DNA of 64,000 nt from Streptomyces leeuwenhoekii (GTDB taxonomy: Bacteria; Actinomycetota; Actinomycetes; Streptomycetales; Streptomycetaceae): assembly GCF_001013905.1 (NCBI RefSeq), contig NZ_LN831790.1, forward strand, positions 7,144,001-7,208,000, read 5' to 3'. The position numbers were made by a program, and so were the translations under genes. Under the pieces are notes generated by a model. It did no database searches. It was not told where the DNA came from and worked only from the letters and a program-made list of their open reading frames with translations. Shown piece by piece: positions 28,901 to 40,700 of this stretch (its first letter is position 1; each line of letters starts with the position of its first letter).

Positions 28901-31900
28901 CATGGCCGCAGCCCCCGATCTCGCCCGAGGACTGCGCCGCGTGGGTCTCACCCCGATGCCGCCCGACCGGGCGATCACCGCGCTGGGCCGGGTGCTGGCT
29001 GAGGGCGATGCCGAGGTCACCATCGCCGACATCGACTGGAACCGGTTCGCCCCCGCCTTCACCGCAGGCAGGCCCAGCCCGCTGCTGACCGAGCTCCGCC
29101 CCGGGAACGACGCCCCGGCCGCCGTACCGGGAGGGCTGCGCGAACGGCTGGCCGGGCTGGTCGGCCCGGACGCCGAGCGCGCCGTGCTGGACCTGGTCCG
29201 CACCGAGGCCGCCGCCGTGCTCGCCCACTCCGACCCAGAGACCGTCGCCGCCGAGCGGGCCTTCCGCGACCTCGGTTTCGATTCGCTCACCGCCCTCAAC
29301 CTCCGCAACCGGCTCGTTGCGGCAACCGGCCTGCGGCTGTCGGCGACCGTGGTGTTCGACCACCCGACCGCCGCCGCTCTGGCCGGGCACCTGCACGCGG
29401 AGCTGACCGGTGCGCCCTCGGGCGGACCGGCCGAACGGCCCTTGCCCGCCGCGGTGTCCGACGACCCGGTCGTGATCGTGGCCATGGGCTGCCGCTTCCC
29501 CGGCGGGGTGGCCGATCCCGAACAACTGTGGCGGTTGCTGGCCGACGGCCGGGACGCCATCGGTCCGTTCCCCGGCGACCGGGGCTGGGACCTCGAACGC
29601 CTGCTCAACCCGAACCCGGACCGGCCGGGCACCAGCGCCAGCGTGGTGGGCGTCGGCGCGTTCCTCGACGACGTGGCCGGGTTCGACCCGGCGCTGTTCG
29701 GGATCTCCCCGCGTGAGGCGCTGGCGATGGACCCGCAGCAGCGGCTGCTGCTGGAGACCGTGTGGGAAACCCTGGAACGCGCGGGCATCCCCCCGACGCT
29801 GCTGCGCGGCAAGCCGGTGGGGGTGTTCGCCGGGACCAACGGGCAGGACTACGCGACCCTGCTCACCGAGGCCGACGCCGACGTGCGCGGCCACCTGATG
29901 ACCGGCAACGCGGCGAGCGTCCTGTCCGGCCGGGTGGCCTACACGTTCGGTTTCGAGGGGCCGGCGGTCACGGTGGACACGGCGTGCTCCTCGTCGCTGG
30001 TGGCCATGCACCTGGCGGCGCAGGCTCTGCGGCAGGGGGAGTGCGACCTGGCGCTGGCCGGCGGGGTGACCGTCATGTCCGGGCCCGGCGCGTTCGTGGA
30101 GTTCTCGCGGCAGCGCGGGCTGGCTCCGGATGGCCGGTGCAAAGCCTTCTCCGCCTCGGCTGACGGTACCAGCTGGGGTGAGGGTGTCGGGCTGGTGCTG
30201 CTGGAACGGCTTTCCGATGCCAGGCGGAACGGCCACCAGGTGCTGGCGGTGGTGCGGGGCAGTGCGGTGAACCAGGACGGGGCGTCGAACGGGTTGACGG
30301 CGCCGAATGGTCCGTCGCAGCAGCGGGTGATCCGGCGGGCGTTGGCGTCGGCGGGGTTGGTCCCGTCTGATGTGGACGTTGTGGAGGCGCATGGGACCGG
30401 TACGGTGCTGGGTGATCCGATCGAGGCGCAGGCGTTGATCGCGGCGTACGGGCAGGGCCGGGACCGGCCGTTGTGGCTGGGGTCGGTGAAGTCGAACCTG
30501 GGGCATACGCAGGCGGCGGCGGGGGTCGCCGGTGTGATCAAGATGGTGCAGGCGATGCGGCACGGGGTGTTGCCGCGTACGTTGCATGTGGATGAGCCGT
30601 CGCCGCATGTGGACTGGTCGTCGGGTTCGGTGGAGTTGCTGACCGAAGCCCGGCCGTGGCCGGAGACCGGGCGGGCGCGGCGGGCCGGGGTGTCCTCGTT
30701 CGGCATCAGCGGCACCAACGCCCACGTCATCATCGAGCAGGCGCCCCAAGACACCGCCCCGGCCGCCGAGCCGGCCGAGTCGCCAATGGCGCTGGTACCG
30801 CTGGTAATGTCGGCAGGGTCGGCCGAGGCGCTACGGGAACAGGCACGACGCTTGCACACCGCGGCAACCGGTGACCTCACCGCCCTGGGCCGATCCCTAG
30901 TCACGACCCGGTCGGCGCTGGACCACCGAGCGGTCGTGCTTGTTGAGGACCGGACGTCGACGGTGGACGGCCTCACCGCGCTCGCCGAGGGCAACCCCTC
31001 GGCCGCAGTGGTCACCGGAGTGGTGCGCCGCGCCCCGGGGCGGACCGGATTCCTGTTCCCGGGTCAGGGCTCCCAGTACAGGGGAATGGGACGGGACCTC
31101 CGTGCCCGGTTCCCGGTGTTCGGGGAGGCCTTCGACGAGGTGTGTGCGTACTTCGATCCGGCGGTGGTGTCGGCGTTGGATGATGCGGAGGCGTTGGAGC
31201 GTACCGATCATGTGCAGCCGATGTTGTTCGCCTTCGAGGTGGGGTTGTGTCGGTTGCTGGGGTCGTGGGGTGTGCGGCCGGATGTGGTGTTGGGGCATTC
31301 GCTGGGTGAGTTGGTGGCCGCGCATGTCGCGGGTGTGTGGTCGCTGGCTGATGCGTGTGCGGTTGTGGTGGCGCGGGGCCGGTTGATGGGTGCGTTGCCC
31401 TCTGGTGGGGTGATGGTGTCGGTTCGTGCGAGTGAGGCGGAGGTGTTGCCGCATCTGGTTGATGGGGTGTGGGTTGCCGCGGTGAACGGGCCGCGTTCCG
31501 TGGTGCTGTCCGGGGATGAGGGGGCGGTGCTGGCGGTGGCCCAGCGGTGGGAGTCGACTCGCCTGCGGGTTTCGCATGCTTTCCACTCTCATCATATGGA
31601 TGCCGTGCTTGATGACTTCGCGGAGGTGTTGCGGGGTGTGGAGTTCCATGCTCCGGTGATCCCGGTGGTGTCCAATGTGTCCGGTGCGGTGGCGGGGGAG
31701 GAGATCGCTACCCCGGAGTACTGGGTGCGCCACGTCCGGGAGGCCGTCCGCTTCGCCGATGGGGTGGACACCCTGACCGCACTCGGCGCCACCACCATCG
31801 TCGAGGTCGGCCCGGGGCACCAGCTTACGGCCGCGGCGCGGGAGAACACCGGCCAGGGTGTGTTCCTGGTACCGGCCCTGCGCCGTGAGCGCGCCGAGGA

Positions 31901-34667
31901 GCGCGCCGCGCTCACCGCCCTCGCCGAACTGCACACGCACGGCGTGCCCGTCGACTGGGCCGCCTTGTTCCCGGACACCACCGTCGTCCCACTGCCTACC
32001 TACGCCTTCCAGCACAAGCGATTCTGGTTGCGTCCCCAGCCCTCCGAGGGCAACCTCGCGGGTGCCGGGCTCGACCCGGCCGGGCACCCGTTGCTCGGCG
32101 CCGCCGTCCGGCTCGCCGACGACGGACTGGTCTTCACCGGCACGGTGTCCACCACGACCCACCCGTGGCTGGCCGACCACACGGTCTCCGGCTCGGTGCT
32201 GCTCCCCGGCACCGCCCTGCTCGACCTTGCCGCACACGTAGCCCGGCACTTGGGCCTGGCCTCGGTGGCAGAACTGACCCTGGCCGCACCGCTGACCCTC
32301 ACCGGCGAGGCCGCCGTGACGATCCAGCTCGAGGTCAGCGCCCCGGACGACACCACCGGGCGCCGCACCCTGGTCGTGCTCTCCCGCCCCGACACCGGCA
32401 CCCCATGGACCCGGCACGCCACCGGGGTACTGGAGACGGACCCGGGCACACCGGCCCGGTTGGACGCCTGGCCGCCTCTGGGTGCCACACCACTGGCTGT
32501 CGACCACCTCTACCCGGAGCTTGCCGAGGCCGGTTTCGGTTACGGACCTGCCTTCCAGGGCCTGCGCCGGGCCTGGCGGCACGGCGAGGACCTCCTCGCC
32601 GAGGTAAGCCTCCCTGAGGGCACCGGCGAGGAGCCCTCGGGCTTCACCGTGCACCCGGCCCTGCTCGACGCCGCCCTGCACACCCTGGGGCTGCGGCCGG
32701 GCCAGGCCACCGGCCCTGGCAGCAGCGGACTGCCGTTCTCCTGGCAGGACGTGCGGCTCGGCGCCCTCGGCCGCACCGGTCTGCGGGTCCGGCTGGCACC
32801 GGTCGCGGACGGCTGGTCACTGACCACCACCGACGAGCGCGGTGAACCCGTGCTGTCGGTCGGCACCGTTGTCTTCCGCCCGGTCTCCCTCGGCATCGCT
32901 CACCGGAACTCTCTGTTCCGCCTCGGCTGGGTGCCCGGTCCCCGGACGCCCAGGCAGGCCGCCGTGCTCGGCTGCCTGCCCCACGGCGACGGCGGCCTGC
33001 CGTGCTTCCCGGACCTCGACGCACTCGCCGCCGCCGGCTCGATGCCGGAGGTCGTCCTGGTCTCCGCGGGCACCGAGGCACTGCGAGAACGGCTCGCCGC
33101 CGTGCTACAGCTGGTCCAACAGTGGTTGTCTGACACCAGGTTCGCCGGGTCGCGACTGGTGTTCGTCACCAGCGGCGCGGTCTCGGCGGGCGCTCCGGCC
33201 AGTGACGTCGCTGGTGCCGCCGTATGGGGGCTACTGCGCTCGGCCGAGGCCGAGTACCCCGGGCGCTTCGGTCTGCTCGACGTGGACGGCGGGTCCGCGG
33301 TGCCGACCGGCGGGCTGCCCGAGAGCGCCGTGCGCGACGGCGTGGTGCTGGTGCCCCGGCTCGCCCGGGTCACCGCGCCTGCCGGGAACCCGCCCCGGCT
33401 GGCAGGCACGGTCCTGGTCACCGGCGCGAGCGGCCGCCTTGGCGCGGAGATCACCCGACGGCTGGTGCACACCCACGGGGTGCGCAGGCTCGTGCTGATC
33501 AGCAGGAGCGGAGCCGACGACCTCGCGGCCGAGCTCACTGATGCGGAGGTCGTCTCCGTCCGGGGCGATGCCGCGGACCGGGACACCCTCGTCCGTGTGC
33601 TCGCCGGCATTCCCGCCGAGGCGCCGCTGACCGCCGTCGTGCACACCGCGGGTGTGCTCGACGACGGAGTGGTCAAGGCACTTACCCCGGAGCGGCTCGA
33701 CACCGTGCTGCGCCCGAAGTTCGACGCCGTCACCCACCTCGACGAGCTGACCCGGGACCACGGCCTGGCCGCGTTCGTTGTGTTCTCCTCGGCCGCGGGC
33801 ACCCTCGGCAGCGCGGGCCAGGCCGGCTACGCTGCCGCCAACGCCGCCCTTGACGCCGTGGTCACCCGGCGGCACACCCTCGGCCTTCCCGCGACTGCGC
33901 TGGCGTGGGGGCCGTGGGCCGGGGAGCACGGGATGACCGCTGGGCTAGGCGAGGCCGACCGAGCCCGCCTGGCCCGCAACGGAGTGCTGCCGTTGCCGGT
34001 CGAGGACGGACTGGCCCTCTTCGATGCCGCCCTCGGCCTCACCACCGATCCTGTGCTGCTGCCGGTCCGGCTGTCCGAGTCCGCGCCGGACGTACTGCCC
34101 CCGCTCGCCGACGTGCTGCGCTCCCGGACCACCCGGACGGCGGCCACCGAGTCACCGGATGCGTTGCGGGCCACGGTCTTCCGGCTCGGCCCGGCCGAGG
34201 GCGAGCAGGCACTGCTCGCCATGGTGCGCGCACACGTCGCAGTGGTCCTCGGGCACGACCACACCGAGGAGGTCGACCCGGACCGCGGCTTTCTCGACAC
34301 CGGGCTCGACTCGCTGACTGCGATCGAGCTGCGTAACCGGCTTATCACCGCAACTGGGCTGGCTTTGCCGCCGACCCTGCTGTTTCAGTACGCCACCCCG
34401 TCCGAGCTCGCCGCCCACCTGCGCGCCGAGCTGGTCACCGAGGACCCCGGAGTGGCCCCCTCGTCCGTGCTCGGCGAACTCGACCGGATCGAAGGGGCCC
34501 TGCCCGAGATGACCGGCGGTGCGCGGGAGGAGGCCATCGACCGGTTGCGCCGGATGCTGGCCGCACTCAGTGCCGGACCGGCCGGGGACAGCGTGCTCGC
34601 CGGGCTCGACGACGCGACCAACGACGAGATCTTCGACTTCATCGACACCGAGTTCGGAGCGTCCTGA
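17055..34667 (+). CDS. Modular type I PKS, gene A: loading module + modules 1-3
   Basis: A 5870-residue polyketide synthase. Domain order: KSQ-AT-ACP / KS-AT-DH-KR-ACP / KS-AT-KR-ACP / KS-AT-DH-KR-ACP. It starts the chain by decarboxylating methylmalonyl-ACP to propionyl-ACP and then adds three malonyl units. All extender KS domains have the active Cys and all ACPs the phosphopantetheine Ser. The start GTG 17055 overlaps the P450-like stop (17059-17061); GTG 17085 is an alternative, since the KS only begins near 17115. No Shine-Dalgarno precedes 17055 because the hairpin insertion ends 8 nt before it. The C-terminus ([14 protein letters not shown]) is a docking helix for gene B. The three AT domains are identical in DNA over about 700 bp. 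Confidence 0.95.
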   Translation: MVTEHLGAGPVGITPESRIDRRIAIVGWGCRLPGAANPSAFWQLLCAGVDAVGTPPADRVADGVAATAIGGFLDRVDGFDAGFFGISPREADAMDPQHRLLLELTWEALEDGGHLPARLAGTRTGVFVGAMWGDYATLTTRHGADRHSMTGTQRAILANRVSHLLGLRGPSLTVDTGQSSSLVAVHLACESLLAGESEMAVAAGVNLVLAAESTADSAGLGGLSPDGRCFTFDARANGYVRGEGGVVLMLKPLARALAEGDTVHCVIRSSAVNNDGATDGLTVPSADAQREVLRLAYEHAGVDPADVRYVELHGTGTPVGDPVEAAALGAVLGAGRADDDPVLVGSVKTNIGHLEGAAGIAGLLKTGLAIAHGHLPPSLNFTTPNPEIPLRELNLRVVQTPLPWPEPARVAGVSSFGMGGTNCHLVLSEAPKSATAAPPEVTPLPWLLSACGDAALREQATRLRDTIAEHDPHPADLAHSLLHHRTAFEDRAVVVGADQDELRHGLAAFAEHGVAANVVGGKAVGGRRPVFVFPGQGSQWAGMATELLASSPVFVERIRACEQALAPHVDFSLIDVLGNAVDLERVEVVQPALFAVMVSLAALWEAHGVRPAAVLGHSQGEIAAACVAGALSLADAAKLVALRSRALARLSGRGGMASIMRPAAEVTGWLTRWPGRIAVAAVNSPAVTVVSGEPEALAELLAWCATEGVDARRVAVDYASHSAQVDQVREELLEVLAGIRPRPSDVAFLSTVTGAAVADTTALDAGYWFRNLRETVLFEPVTRALLDAGHDLFIEVSPHPVVGVGLQEIIDDTGHPAAVVGTLRRGDGGARRFLTALAEAHVRGADVDWGEFVPPARRVPLPTYPFQRERHWLDGAEDLPRPGARPRPARTRIRPDRPSADLVRTTVAAVLGHPEPAAVDVNRTYRDLGFDSIGLTELRTRLAEATGAPLTTTTLFNNPTPAALARALAAGSRSAEAALAAEVTDPDDPVAILAIGCRYPGGAGTPERLWRLVADGREALSTFPENRGWDLGAFTRADTTFPRRGGFLHDADRFDAALFGISPREALAMDPQQRLLLEVSWEAFERAGINPHSLRGSDTGVFIGATALDYGPRLHEAPGGVAGYLLTGNTTSVASGRVAYSFGLEGPAVTVDTACSSSLVALHLAAQALRHGECDLALAGGVTVMSTPGMFVEFARQGGLSTDGRCKPFAAAANGTGWAEGAGLLLLGRLSDARRDGLPVLAVVRGSAVNQDGASNGLTAPNGVAQERVIRRALASAGLVPSDVDVVEAHGTGTVLGDPIEAQALIEAYGQGRDRPLWLGSVKSNLGHTQAAAGVAGVIKMVQAMRHGVLPRTLHVDEPSPHVDWSSGSVELLTEARPWPETGRARRAGVSSFGISGTNAHVIIEEAEPVAEPVSVAPDRSLVPWVLSARSPEALLEQAARLCSFAAEETAGADDVAFSLLTGRAGLAYRAAVTGPDRAALMRGLHAITPVAAGEGRVAFLFSGQGSQRRGMGRDLRARFPVFGEAFDEVCAYFDPAVVSALDDAEALERTDHVQPMLFAFEVGLCRLLGSWGVRPDVVLGHSLGELVAAHVAGVWSLADACAVVVARGRLMGALPSGGVMVSVRASEAEVLPHLVDGVWVAAVNGPRSVVLSGDEGAVLAVAQRWESTRLRVSHAFHSHHMDAVLDDFAEVLRGVEFHAPVIPVVSNVSGAVAGEEIATPEYWVRHVREAVRFADGVDTLTALGATTCLEVGPDAVLTAMAGDRVTAFPTARLGHDEDRTLLTALAQAHVHGVEVNWAEVFTGFGARRVDLPTCAFQRESFWLTGGAHRADPVALGLAAADHPLLGAALPVADADEVLLTARLSPAGQPWLAGHTVLGGVVLPGTAVLELALRAGEEVGCPVVDDLVLAQPLVLADGTQVQVNVGAPGTDGRRLLTLHSRDGDGDWTRHASGFLTDDPAPPAEDLIEWPPPGATAVPVTGRYDTLAELGFEYGPAFQGLRGLWHRGAEVFAEVSLPEAADPPADRFGLHPALADAAVQAVAFGPAGAVEAGRLPFSFTGVHLHRRGAGALRVRFTPVGTDTVAVLFADRTGAPVASIQSLVLRPVPEDLRATLRGKAALPVHRLEWAPVAAPAVAATHARLGDCDLGDGPVHPDLAHLSRTITEGAQAPDLVVTDWRGAGTADPVAAAHAATAAVLALVQEWLADEHFAGSRLVVVTRHAIAVRPGEDVPDLAHAPLWGLLRSAQSEHPNRFVLIDLDDSPLPADALRTDEPQLAVRRGEILTPRLTVAPATSATPVWRGSGTVLITGGTGALGSAIARHLVAEHGIRSLLLTGRRGLAAPGAEQLRDELTALGAEVTVAVCDVTDRADLARLLADVPRLTGVVHAAGVLDDGVVSALTPDRVHTVARPKVDAAWHLHELAGEVSAFVLFSSVSGLLGTAGQAGYAAANTFLDALAAHRRARGLPATSLAWGLWALGGGMAAGLDEAGLARMARLGVGPLTVADGLALFDTACAAEAALVVPVRLDRSVLRAAEVPPLLRGRGSRPGASEWNRTGLAELADADRERALTALICAEAATGLGHGSSAAVDADRAFSDLGFDSLAAVDLRNRLASATGLRLSATVLFDHPTPVALAAHLAREFGLQAEPAVRVTAVSGEPIAIVGMACRYPGGVASPEGLWRLVAAGGDAITGFPIDRGWPLAELFHPDPDRPGASYARAGGFLHGAAEFDADFFGISPREALAMDPQQRLLLETAWEVFEEAGIDPLSLRGSHTGVFAGVMYHDYAARVRVAPDGLEGYLGNGSSGSVASGRVAYAFGFEGPAVTVDTACSSSLVALHLAAQALRQGECDLALAGGVTVMSTPTTFVEFSRQRALAADGRCKSFAASADGTGWGEGVGLLLVERLSDARRNGHQVLAVVRGSAVNSDGASNGLTAPNGPAQERVIRQALGSAGLVPSDVDVVEAHGTGTVLGDPIEAQALIAAYGQDRDRPLWLGSLKSNIGHTQAAAGVGGVIKMVQAMRHGVLPRTLHVDEPSPHVDWSSGSVELLTEARPWPETGRARRAGVSSFGISGTNAHVVLEHVAEPETAAPASMPVVPLVFSARSADAVREQTARVAGLLRGDAAPDPVDLGFSLATTRAALPCRAAVVGADRAELVRALTTVVPREARSGLVAFAFSGQGAQRAGMGRRLAEAFPVFGEAFDEVCAYFDPAVVSALDDAEALERTDHVQPMLFAFEVGLCRLLGSWGVRPDVVLGHSLGELVAAHVAGVWSLADACAVVVARGRLMGALPSGGVMVSVRASEAEVLPHLVDGVWVAAVNGPRSVVLSGDEGAVLAVAQRWESTRLRVSHAFHSHHMDAVLDDFAEVLRGVEFHAPVIPVVSNVSGAVAGEEIATPEYWVRHVREAVRFADGVDTLTALGATTCLEVGPGAALTSLVTEQGNLRAVAVAHHGGQDEVRSVATGLGHLHEAGVPIDWAAFFAGTGARAVPLPTYPFQRSRYWLDADEHPTGEASGAADDRFWGLVDRGDVSALADALELDGADVARVLPALAMWRREHEERSEVAGWRYRLEWRPVAGNRAGRLSGTWLCVLPAGNPDCPIVDGLTARGARVLTVDVGAGEDRTDVAARVGAELIRDGDLTGVVSLLASSGLEPTCALVQALGDLGITAPLWCLTRGAVSVSAADRLHSPDQAQIWGFGRVAALEHPDLWGGLADLPVTVDERALDLLVRVLTSAEEDQVAIRAAGVFARRLVPAALPATANPPTWSPPSGTVLITGGTGDVGAHVARWLARHGAQHLLLASRRGPEAASAAALVEELVELGAHATVAACDTADRDALAALLAGIPADRPLTAVMHAAGVLDDGLVDSLDADRLARVQRPKVDAARHLDELTREADLAAFVVFSSLTGTVGNPGQANYAAANAYLDALAAQRRADGRVATAIAWGPWSQTGMAAAPDLARGLRRVGLTPMPPDRAITALGRVLAEGDAEVTIADIDWNRFAPAFTAGRPSPLLTELRPGNDAPAAVPGGLRERLAGLVGPDAERAVLDLVRTEAAAVLAHSDPETVAAERAFRDLGFDSLTALNLRNRLVAATGLRLSATVVFDHPTAAALAGHLHAELTGAPSGGPAERPLPAAVSDDPVVIVAMGCRFPGGVADPEQLWRLLADGRDAIGPFPGDRGWDLERLLNPNPDRPGTSASVVGVGAFLDDVAGFDPALFGISPREALAMDPQQRLLLETVWETLERAGIPPTLLRGKPVGVFAGTNGQDYATLLTEADADVRGHLMTGNAASVLSGRVAYTFGFEGPAVTVDTACSSSLVAMHLAAQALRQGECDLALAGGVTVMSGPGAFVEFSRQRGLAPDGRCKAFSASADGTSWGEGVGLVLLERLSDARRNGHQVLAVVRGSAVNQDGASNGLTAPNGPSQQRVIRRALASAGLVPSDVDVVEAHGTGTVLGDPIEAQALIAAYGQGRDRPLWLGSVKSNLGHTQAAAGVAGVIKMVQAMRHGVLPRTLHVDEPSPHVDWSSGSVELLTEARPWPETGRARRAGVSSFGISGTNAHVIIEQAPQDTAPAAEPAESPMALVPLVMSAGSAEALREQARRLHTAATGDLTALGRSLVTTRSALDHRAVVLVEDRTSTVDGLTALAEGNPSAAVVTGVVRRAPGRTGFLFPGQGSQYRGMGRDLRARFPVFGEAFDEVCAYFDPAVVSALDDAEALERTDHVQPMLFAFEVGLCRLLGSWGVRPDVVLGHSLGELVAAHVAGVWSLADACAVVVARGRLMGALPSGGVMVSVRASEAEVLPHLVDGVWVAAVNGPRSVVLSGDEGAVLAVAQRWESTRLRVSHAFHSHHMDAVLDDFAEVLRGVEFHAPVIPVVSNVSGAVAGEEIATPEYWVRHVREAVRFADGVDTLTALGATTIVEVGPGHQLTAAARENTGQGVFLVPALRRERAEERAALTALAELHTHGVPVDWAALFPDTTVVPLPTYAFQHKRFWLRPQPSEGNLAGAGLDPAGHPLLGAAVRLADDGLVFTGTVSTTTHPWLADHTVSGSVLLPGTALLDLAAHVARHLGLASVAELTLAAPLTLTGEAAVTIQLEVSAPDDTTGRRTLVVLSRPDTGTPWTRHATGVLETDPGTPARLDAWPPLGATPLAVDHLYPELAEAGFGYGPAFQGLRRAWRHGEDLLAEVSLPEGTGEEPSGFTVHPALLDAALHTLGLRPGQATGPGSSGLPFSWQDVRLGALGRTGLRVRLAPVADGWSLTTTDERGEPVLSVGTVVFRPVSLGIAHRNSLFRLGWVPGPRTPRQAAVLGCLPHGDGGLPCFPDLDALAAAGSMPEVVLVSAGTEALRERLAAVLQLVQQWLSDTRFAGSRLVFVTSGAVSAGAPASDVAGAAVWGLLRSAEAEYPGRFGLLDVDGGSAVPTGGLPESAVRDGVVLVPRLARVTAPAGNPPRLAGTVLVTGASGRLGAEITRRLVHTHGVRRLVLISRSGADDLAAELTDAEVVSVRGDAADRDTLVRVLAGIPAEAPLTAVVHTAGVLDDGVVKALTPERLDTVLRPKFDAVTHLDELTRDHGLAAFVVFSSAAGTLGSAGQAGYAAANAALDAVVTRRHTLGLPATALAWGPWAGEHGMTAGLGEADRARLARNGVLPLPVEDGLALFDAALGLTTDPVLLPVRLSESAPDVLPPLADVLRSRTTRTAATESPDALRATVFRLGPAEGEQALLAMVRAHVAVVLGHDHTEEVDPDRGFLDTGLDSLTAIELRNRLITATGLALPPTLLFQYATPSELAAHLRAELVTEDPGVAPSSVLGELDRIEGALPEMTGGAREEAIDRLRRMLAALSAGPAGDSVLAGLDDATNDEIFDFIDTEFGAS
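20013..24990 (+). other. PKS module 1: KS-AT(malonyl)-DH-KR(B)-ACP
   Basis: KS Cys1155. AT GHSLG (Ser1583) and HAFH (1675-1678) indicate malonyl-CoA. DH has [10 protein letters not shown] (His1875) and Asp2035. KR has GGTGALG, VLDD (B-type), Ser2433 and Tyr2446. ACP Ser2602. Predicted product: an E double bond next to the starter. Confidence 0.9.
21581..22312 (+). repeat. AT repeat, copy 1 (module 1)
   Basis: Bases 21611-22312 match 26633-27334 and bases 21581-22298 match 31079-31796 with no difference seen by eye. The stretch covers nearly all of the malonyl AT, from just after the first AT motif to the end of its core. It is rich in TTG, CAT, GAT and GCG codons, unlike the flanking C-ending codons. 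Confidence 0.9.
25470..25897 (+). repeat. KS patch shared by modules 2 and 8 (gene A copy)
   Basis: 428 bp identical to 55080-55507 in gene D, 29.6 kb away. It spans the KS active-site Cys region and the following core. Confidence 0.88.
26633..27334 (+). repeat. AT repeat, copy 2 (module 2)
   Basis: 702 bp identical to 21611-22312 (offset 5022). The flanks before 26633 and after 27334 diverge at once, as expected for a copied patch. Confidence 0.9.
30099..30763 (+). repeat. KS patch shared by modules 3 and 5 (gene A copy)
   Basis: 665 bp matching 40595-41259 in gene B with a single difference (A at 30171, Ser versus Gly). Identity continues through the KS-AT linker start and stops abruptly at 30763. 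An upstream segment around the KS Cys is shared as well. Confidence 0.88.
31079..31796 (+). repeat. AT repeat, copy 3 (module 3)
   Basis: 718 bp identical to 21581-22298 (offset 9498). The 5' end of identity is 30 bp longer than for copy 2, so the copies had different crossover points. Confidence 0.9.
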
Positions 34668-34708
34668 GTGGACACGCGCCGGAACACCCGAGCCCAGGGG
34701 GACACCAC

Positions 34709-37700
34709 GTGGCTGACGAAGTGAGGTTGCGGGAATACCTCAAGCGAATCACCGCCGAACTGCATCACACCCGGCAGCGGCTGCGCGAGACTACCGCACG
34801 CGCCGGGGAACCGATCGCCATCGTCGGCATGGCTTGCCGGTACCCGGGTGGGGTCACCTCGGCCACGGAGCTGTGGCGGCTGGTTGACCAGGGGCGCGAC
34901 GCGGTATCGGGCTTCCCCACCGACCGCGGCTGGGACCTGGACACGCTGCTCGCCGACCCGGATCGTCCGGGGGCGTCGTATGCGCGGGCGGGTGGGTTCC
35001 TGCACGGGGCGGCGGAGTTCGATGCGGACTTCTTCGGGATCTCCCCGAGGGAGGCGCTGGCGATGGACCCGCAGCAGCGGCTGCTGCTGGAGACGGCGTG
35101 GGAGGTGTTCGAGGAGGCGGGGATCGACCCGCTGTCGTTGCGCGGCAGCCGCACCGGGGTGTTCGCCGGGGTCATGTACCACGACTACGCCGCCCGGGTG
35201 CGGGTCGCGCCCGAGGCCGTGCAGGGGTACGTGCAGAACGGCAGCGCGGGCAGCATCGCCTCGGGCCGCCTCGCCTATACCTTCGGATTCCACGGCCCCG
35301 CCGTCACGGTGGACACGGCGTGTTCGTCGTCGTTGGTCGCGTTGCATCTGGCGGCACAGGCGTTGCGGCAGGGGGAGTGTGATCTGGCACTGGCCGGTGG
35401 GGTGACGGTGATGTCCACTCCCACTACGTTCGTGGAGTTCTCCCGCCAGCGGGCGTTGGCCGCGGATGGGCGCTGCAAGTCGTTCGCGGCCTCGGCTGAC
35501 GGCACCGGTTGGGGCGAGGGTGTCGGGCTGTTGTTGGTGGAACGGCTTTCCGATGCCCGGCGCAAGGGGCACCAGGTGTTGGCGGTGGTGCGGGGCAGCG
35601 CGGTCAACTCCGACGGCGCCAGCAGCAGACTGACCGCGCCTAATGGCATCGCCCAGGAGCGGGTGATCCGCCAAGCCCTCACCGCCGCCGGGCTCGCCCC
35701 GGGCCAGGTCGACGCCGTGGAGGGCCACGGCACCGGGACGGCACTGGGCGATCCCATCGAGGCCGAGGCGCTGCTCGCCACCTACGGCCGGGACCGGGAC
35801 CGGCCCCTGTGGCTGGGATCGCTGAAGTCCAACATCGGGCACACCCAGGCGGCGGCCGGCGTCGGTGGCGTGATCAAGATGGTGCAGGCGATGCGGCACG
35901 GGCTGCTGCCGCGCACCCTGCACGTCGATGCGCCCTCCCCCGCCGTGGACTGGTCCGCCGGTGCGGTACGATTGCTCACCGAGGCCCAGTCGTGGCCGGA
36001 TACCGGTGAACCGCGGCGCACGGCCGTCTCCTCCTTCGGGGTCAGCGGCACCAACGCGCACGTCATCGTCGAACAACCCGCGCCCGAACCTGCGTCCGAG
36101 GCCGCGTCGGAGCGGACCACCACCCCATCAATCGTGCCGGTCGTCGTGTCGGCCAGGTCGGCGCGCGCACTGCGGGAGCAGGCCGGCCGGCTCGCCGAGA
36201 CCGGCGTGGACCCACTGGACCTCGCGTTCTCGGCCGCCACCACCCGCGCCGCGTTCGCCCACCGGGCCGTCGTGGTAGCCGGAGCACCGGAGCAGGGGCT
36301 GCGGGCACTCGCCGAGGGGCACCCCACACCCGGGGTGGTCACCGGCGTCGCCGCCAAGACGCCGGGCCGTGTGGCGTTCCTGTTCTCCGGCCAGGGCTCA
36401 CAACGCGTGGACATGGGACGGGAACTGGCCTCGCGGTTCCCGGTGTTCGCCGAGGCCTTCGATGAGGTCTGCGGACACTTCGATGCGCTGCTGGGCCACT
36501 CGCTGCGGGAGGCACTGGCCGACCCTGAGGCCGTGCACCGGACCGAGATCACCCAGTGCGGGCTGTTCGCGGTCGAGGTGGCGCTGTGCCGGGTGCTCGC
36601 GGCCTGGGGGGTGCGGCCAGACGTGCTGATCGGGCACTCGGTCGGTGAGCTGGTGGCCGCGCACGTGGCAGGGGTGCTGTCCCTGGCGGATGCCTGCGCG
36701 GTGGTCACCGCCCGAGGCAGGCTGATGGGGGCGCTGCCCGAAGGCGGAGCGATGGTCTCGGTCCAGGCGGGTGAAGCGGACGTGGTGCCGCACCTGGCCG
36801 ACGGGGTGTCCCTCGGCGCGGTCAACGGCCCGGAGGCGGTCGTACTCACCGGCGACGAGGACGCTGTGCTGGCACTCGCCCAGCGGTGGAAGTCCACCCG
36901 GTTGAAGGTCTCCCACGCCTTCCACTCGGCCCGGGTGGAACCCATGCTGGCCGAGTTCGTCCGGGTACTGGGGTCGGTGACCTTCGCGCCGCCCCGGCTG
37001 CCCGTCATCTCCAACACCACCGGCGCCGAGGCCGGACCGGAGATCACCACACCCGGGTACTGGGCGCGGCACGCCCGCGAGGCCGTTCGGTTCGCCGACG
37101 GCCTGCACACCGCCGCCGCGCTCGGCGTGCAAACCTGGATCGAGATCGGGCCCGACGCCGTGCTCACCGCACTGGTCCGTGACTGCCTCGGCGCCGACGC
37201 CACCCCGGCGCAGCGGCGCGGCGTGCCGGAGGAAGACGCACTGCTCACCCTGCTGGCGAGCCTGCACACGCGCGGCACGCCGGTGGACTGGCCCGCCTTC
37301 TTCGCGGACACCGGTGCCCGCACCGTCCCCCTGCCGACCTACGCCTTCCAGCGGGAGCGCTTCTGGCTGCCCGCCGGTGACGACCCGGCGGCCGCGGGCC
37401 AGGTGGGCCTGGCCACGGCCGGGCACCCGTTGCTGGGCGCGAAGATCAGCTTGGCCGGCGGCGAGGGCACCGTGTTCACCGGGCGGCTCGCCTTGGACGA
37501 CCACCCGTGGCTTACCGGCCACGAGGTGCACGGCAGCGTTCTGCTGCCGGGCACGGCTTTCCTCGACCTTGCCTGGCATGCCGCCCGGGAGACGGGCCAT
37601 GACCTGGTCGAGGACCTGACCCTGGAAGCGCCGCTCGCCGTCCCCGCGACCGGGGCCGTCATGCTGCAGATCACCGTCGGCCACCCCGAAGGCACCGCGG

Positions 37701-40700
37701 CCTCGTTGAGCATCCACTCCCGTACCGAGGGCGCTCCCGACGACCGACCGTGGACCCGGCACGCCGCGGGCACCCTCACCACCGGCGCCGGACCGGGAGC
37801 GGAGCTGGCCGAGTGGCCGCCCGAGGGCGCCGAGACCGTCGACCTCACCGGTTTCTACGACCGCCTGGCGGCCACCGGCTTCGGCTACGGCCCGGCTTTT
37901 CGCGGCGTTCGCGCGGCCTGGCGGCGTGGGGAAGAACTGTTCGCCGAGGTCGCCCTGCCGGAGGCGGCGCAAACCGGGACCGGTGGCCACGGCCTGCACG
38001 CGGCCCTGCTCGACGCCGCGCTGCACCCGGCCATCGGCGAAGCCGCCACCCCGCGTCTTCCGTTCACCTGGAGCCGTGCCGCGCTGCACGCCACCGGTGC
38101 TTCCGCACTCCGGGTGCGGCTGATCCCCGACGGGCCCGATGTGGTGGCGGTGACCGTCGCCGACGACACCGGGGCACCGGTGGCCACCATCGGTTCGTTG
38201 ACCGCCCGCGCCGTCTCGCCCGCCCAGGTCGAGGCAGCCCGGATGGAGACAGCCGAGGTGCCCGCCGTGGACGGCTGGTGCTACCGGGTGGCGGAGGAGC
38301 CCGTGCTCACCGGCGCGCCAGCCGTCCTGTCCGGCCGGTGGGTGCTCGTGCTGCCAGCCGGGTACGAGGACGATCCGTGGACGGACGCGGTCGCGGGCGC
38401 GCTGTCCGCCGCGGGCGCCGAGGTCGAGCGGAGCACCGCCGGCGGTGTGCGCGAACTCGCCGGGCCAGTGAGCGGCGTGCTGTCGGCACTGGCCCTGGCC
38501 GAGGACCCGCACCCCGGCGCCCCGGCCGTGCCCACCGGTCTCGCCGCCACCCTGGACCTGCTGCATGACCTGGCGAGCAGTGACTCCGGCGCGCGCCTGT
38601 GGTGCCTGACTCGTACAGCCGGTGGCGCCGAACAGGCCATGGTGGCGGGCCTCGGCCGCGTCGCGGCGCTGGAGCTGCCCCGGGTGTGGGGTGGGCTGAT
38701 CGAGCTGCCCGCCGAGCCCGGCACGGGCACCGACGGGCTCGTGCGCGCGCTCGCGCAGGACACCGAGGACCAGATCGCGGTCCGCGCCGACGGTCCGCGC
38801 GCCCGCCGCCTCGTCCCGGTGCCCCGCACCGCCGCGCCGCAGCCCTGGAAGCCCCGGGGCACCGTGCTGGTGACCGGCGGCACCGGCGGCCTCGGCGCGC
38901 ACCTTGCCCGGCACCTGGCCCGCCCCGGAGTCGACCTGGTGCTGCTCAGCCGCCGAGGCCCGGAGGCACCCGGTGCGGAGGAGCTCCGCGCGGAGCTCCT
39001 CTCCGCGGGCGCCTCGGTGACGGTGGCGGCCTGCGACGTCACCGACCGGCAGGCACTGGCCGAGCTGCTCGCGGGCCTGCCTGAACCGCCGTCGGCCGTC
39101 GTACACACCGCCGGGACCAGCCGGAGCCAGCCGCTGGCCGAAACCGGGCCCGCCGAGCTGGCCGAGGTCTTCGCCGCCAAGGTGCTCGGCGCCCACCACC
39201 TCGATGAGCTGCTCGACGGACCGCTGGACGCCTTCGTGCTGTTCTCCTCCATCGCGGGGGTCTGGGGCAGCGGCGGCCAGGCCGCCTACGCGGCGGCCAA
39301 CGCCTACCTCGACGCCCTGGCCGAACGCCGCCGCGCCCGAGGACTGCCCGCCACCGCCGTGGCCTGGGGACCGTGGGCGGGCGACGGCATGGTCGATGAC
39401 TCCACCGCGGAATACCTGCGCGGACGCGGACTGCGGGTGCTGCCGCCCGAGGCGGCCCTCACCGCGCTGGAGCGGGCGGTGGCCGAGGACCACACCGCCC
39501 TGGTCGTCGTCGACGTGGACTGGGGCCGCTTCCTGCCCGCCTACACCTCCGCCCGCCGTGCTCCACTGTTCGACCGCCTCACCGCCACCCGCCCGCACCG
39601 TGCGGGCACCGCCCGGACCCGGACCGCCCGGAACCAGGCCGCCCAGACAGAGTGGGCGGGCCTGTCCGAGGCCGCCCTGCCCGCCGCCGTGCTGGGCTTG
39701 GTGCGCGGCCAGGCCGCAGCGGTACTGGGGCTCGCTTCGGCGGAGGAGGTCGACACCGGGCGTGCGTTCACCGCCGCCGGGTTCGACTCGCTGATGAGCA
39801 TCGACCTGCGCGACCGGCTCGCCGCGGCCACTGGGCTGCGGCTGCCCGCCACCCTGGTGTTCGACCACCCCGATCCCGAGGCGCTCACCCGCCACCTGTG
39901 CGCCGAGCTGGCCGGGCGCCCCGGCACGGCCACCATCACGGCCCCGGCGCGGGTCACGGGTGAGGAGCCCGTCGCGATCATCGGCATGGCCTGCCGCTAC
40001 CCCGGCGGGATCACCTCGCCGGAGGAGTTGTGGCGGCTGGTCGCTGACGGCGCCGAGGTGCTCGGCCCGCTGCCGCGCGACCGGGGCTGGGACGTCGACG
40101 CGCTGGTCCACCCCGACCCCGACCGGCCCGGCACCACCTACGTCGGCGTCGGCGGCTTCCTCCCCGACGCGGCCGCCTTCGACCCGGGACTGTTCGGGAT
40201 CTCCCGCCGCGAGGCACTGGCGATGGACCCGCAGCAGCGGCTGCTGCTGGAGAGCGCGTGGGAGGCGCTCGAACACGCGGGCATCGACCCGACCTCGCTC
40301 AGGGGCAGCGCCACCAGCGTCTTCGCCGGGGTCATGCACCACGACTACCTGACCCGGTTCGGCACCGTGCCGGCCGAGGTCGAAGGCCACTTCGCCACCG
40401 GCAACGCGGCGAGCGTCCTGTCCGGCCGGGTGGCCTACACGTTCGGTTTCGAGGGGCCGGCGGTCACGGTGGACACGGCGTGCTCCTCGTCGCTGGTGGC
40501 CATGCACCTGGCGGCGCAGGCTCTGCGGCAGGGGGAGTGCGACCTGGCGCTGGCCGGCGGGGCCACTGTGATGGCCTCACCCACGATCTTCACCGAGTTC
40601 TCGCGGCAGCGCGGGCTGGCTCCGGATGGCCGGTGCAAAGCCTTCTCCGCCTCGGCTGACGGTACCGGCTGGGGTGAGGGTGTCGGGCTGGTGCTGCTGG

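Larger units (their letters stand above)
25026..29410 (+). other. PKS module 2: KS-AT(malonyl)-KR(B)-ACP
   Basis: KS Cys2830. AT GHSLG (Ser3257) and HAFH (from 3349) indicate malonyl-CoA. No DH. KR has GGTGDVG, VLDD, Ser3903 and Tyr3916 (B-type). ACP Ser4077. Predicted product: a beta-hydroxyl of D configuration. Confidence 0.9.
29457..34440 (+). other. PKS module 3: KS-AT(malonyl)-DH-KR(B)-ACP
   Basis: KS Cys4311. AT Ser4749 with HAFH (from 4841) indicates malonyl-CoA. DH has [10 protein letters not shown] (His5042) and Asp5205 in LLDAALH. KR has GASGRLG, VLDD, Ser5579 and Tyr5592 (B-type). ACP Ser5753. Predicted product: an E double bond. Confidence 0.9.
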
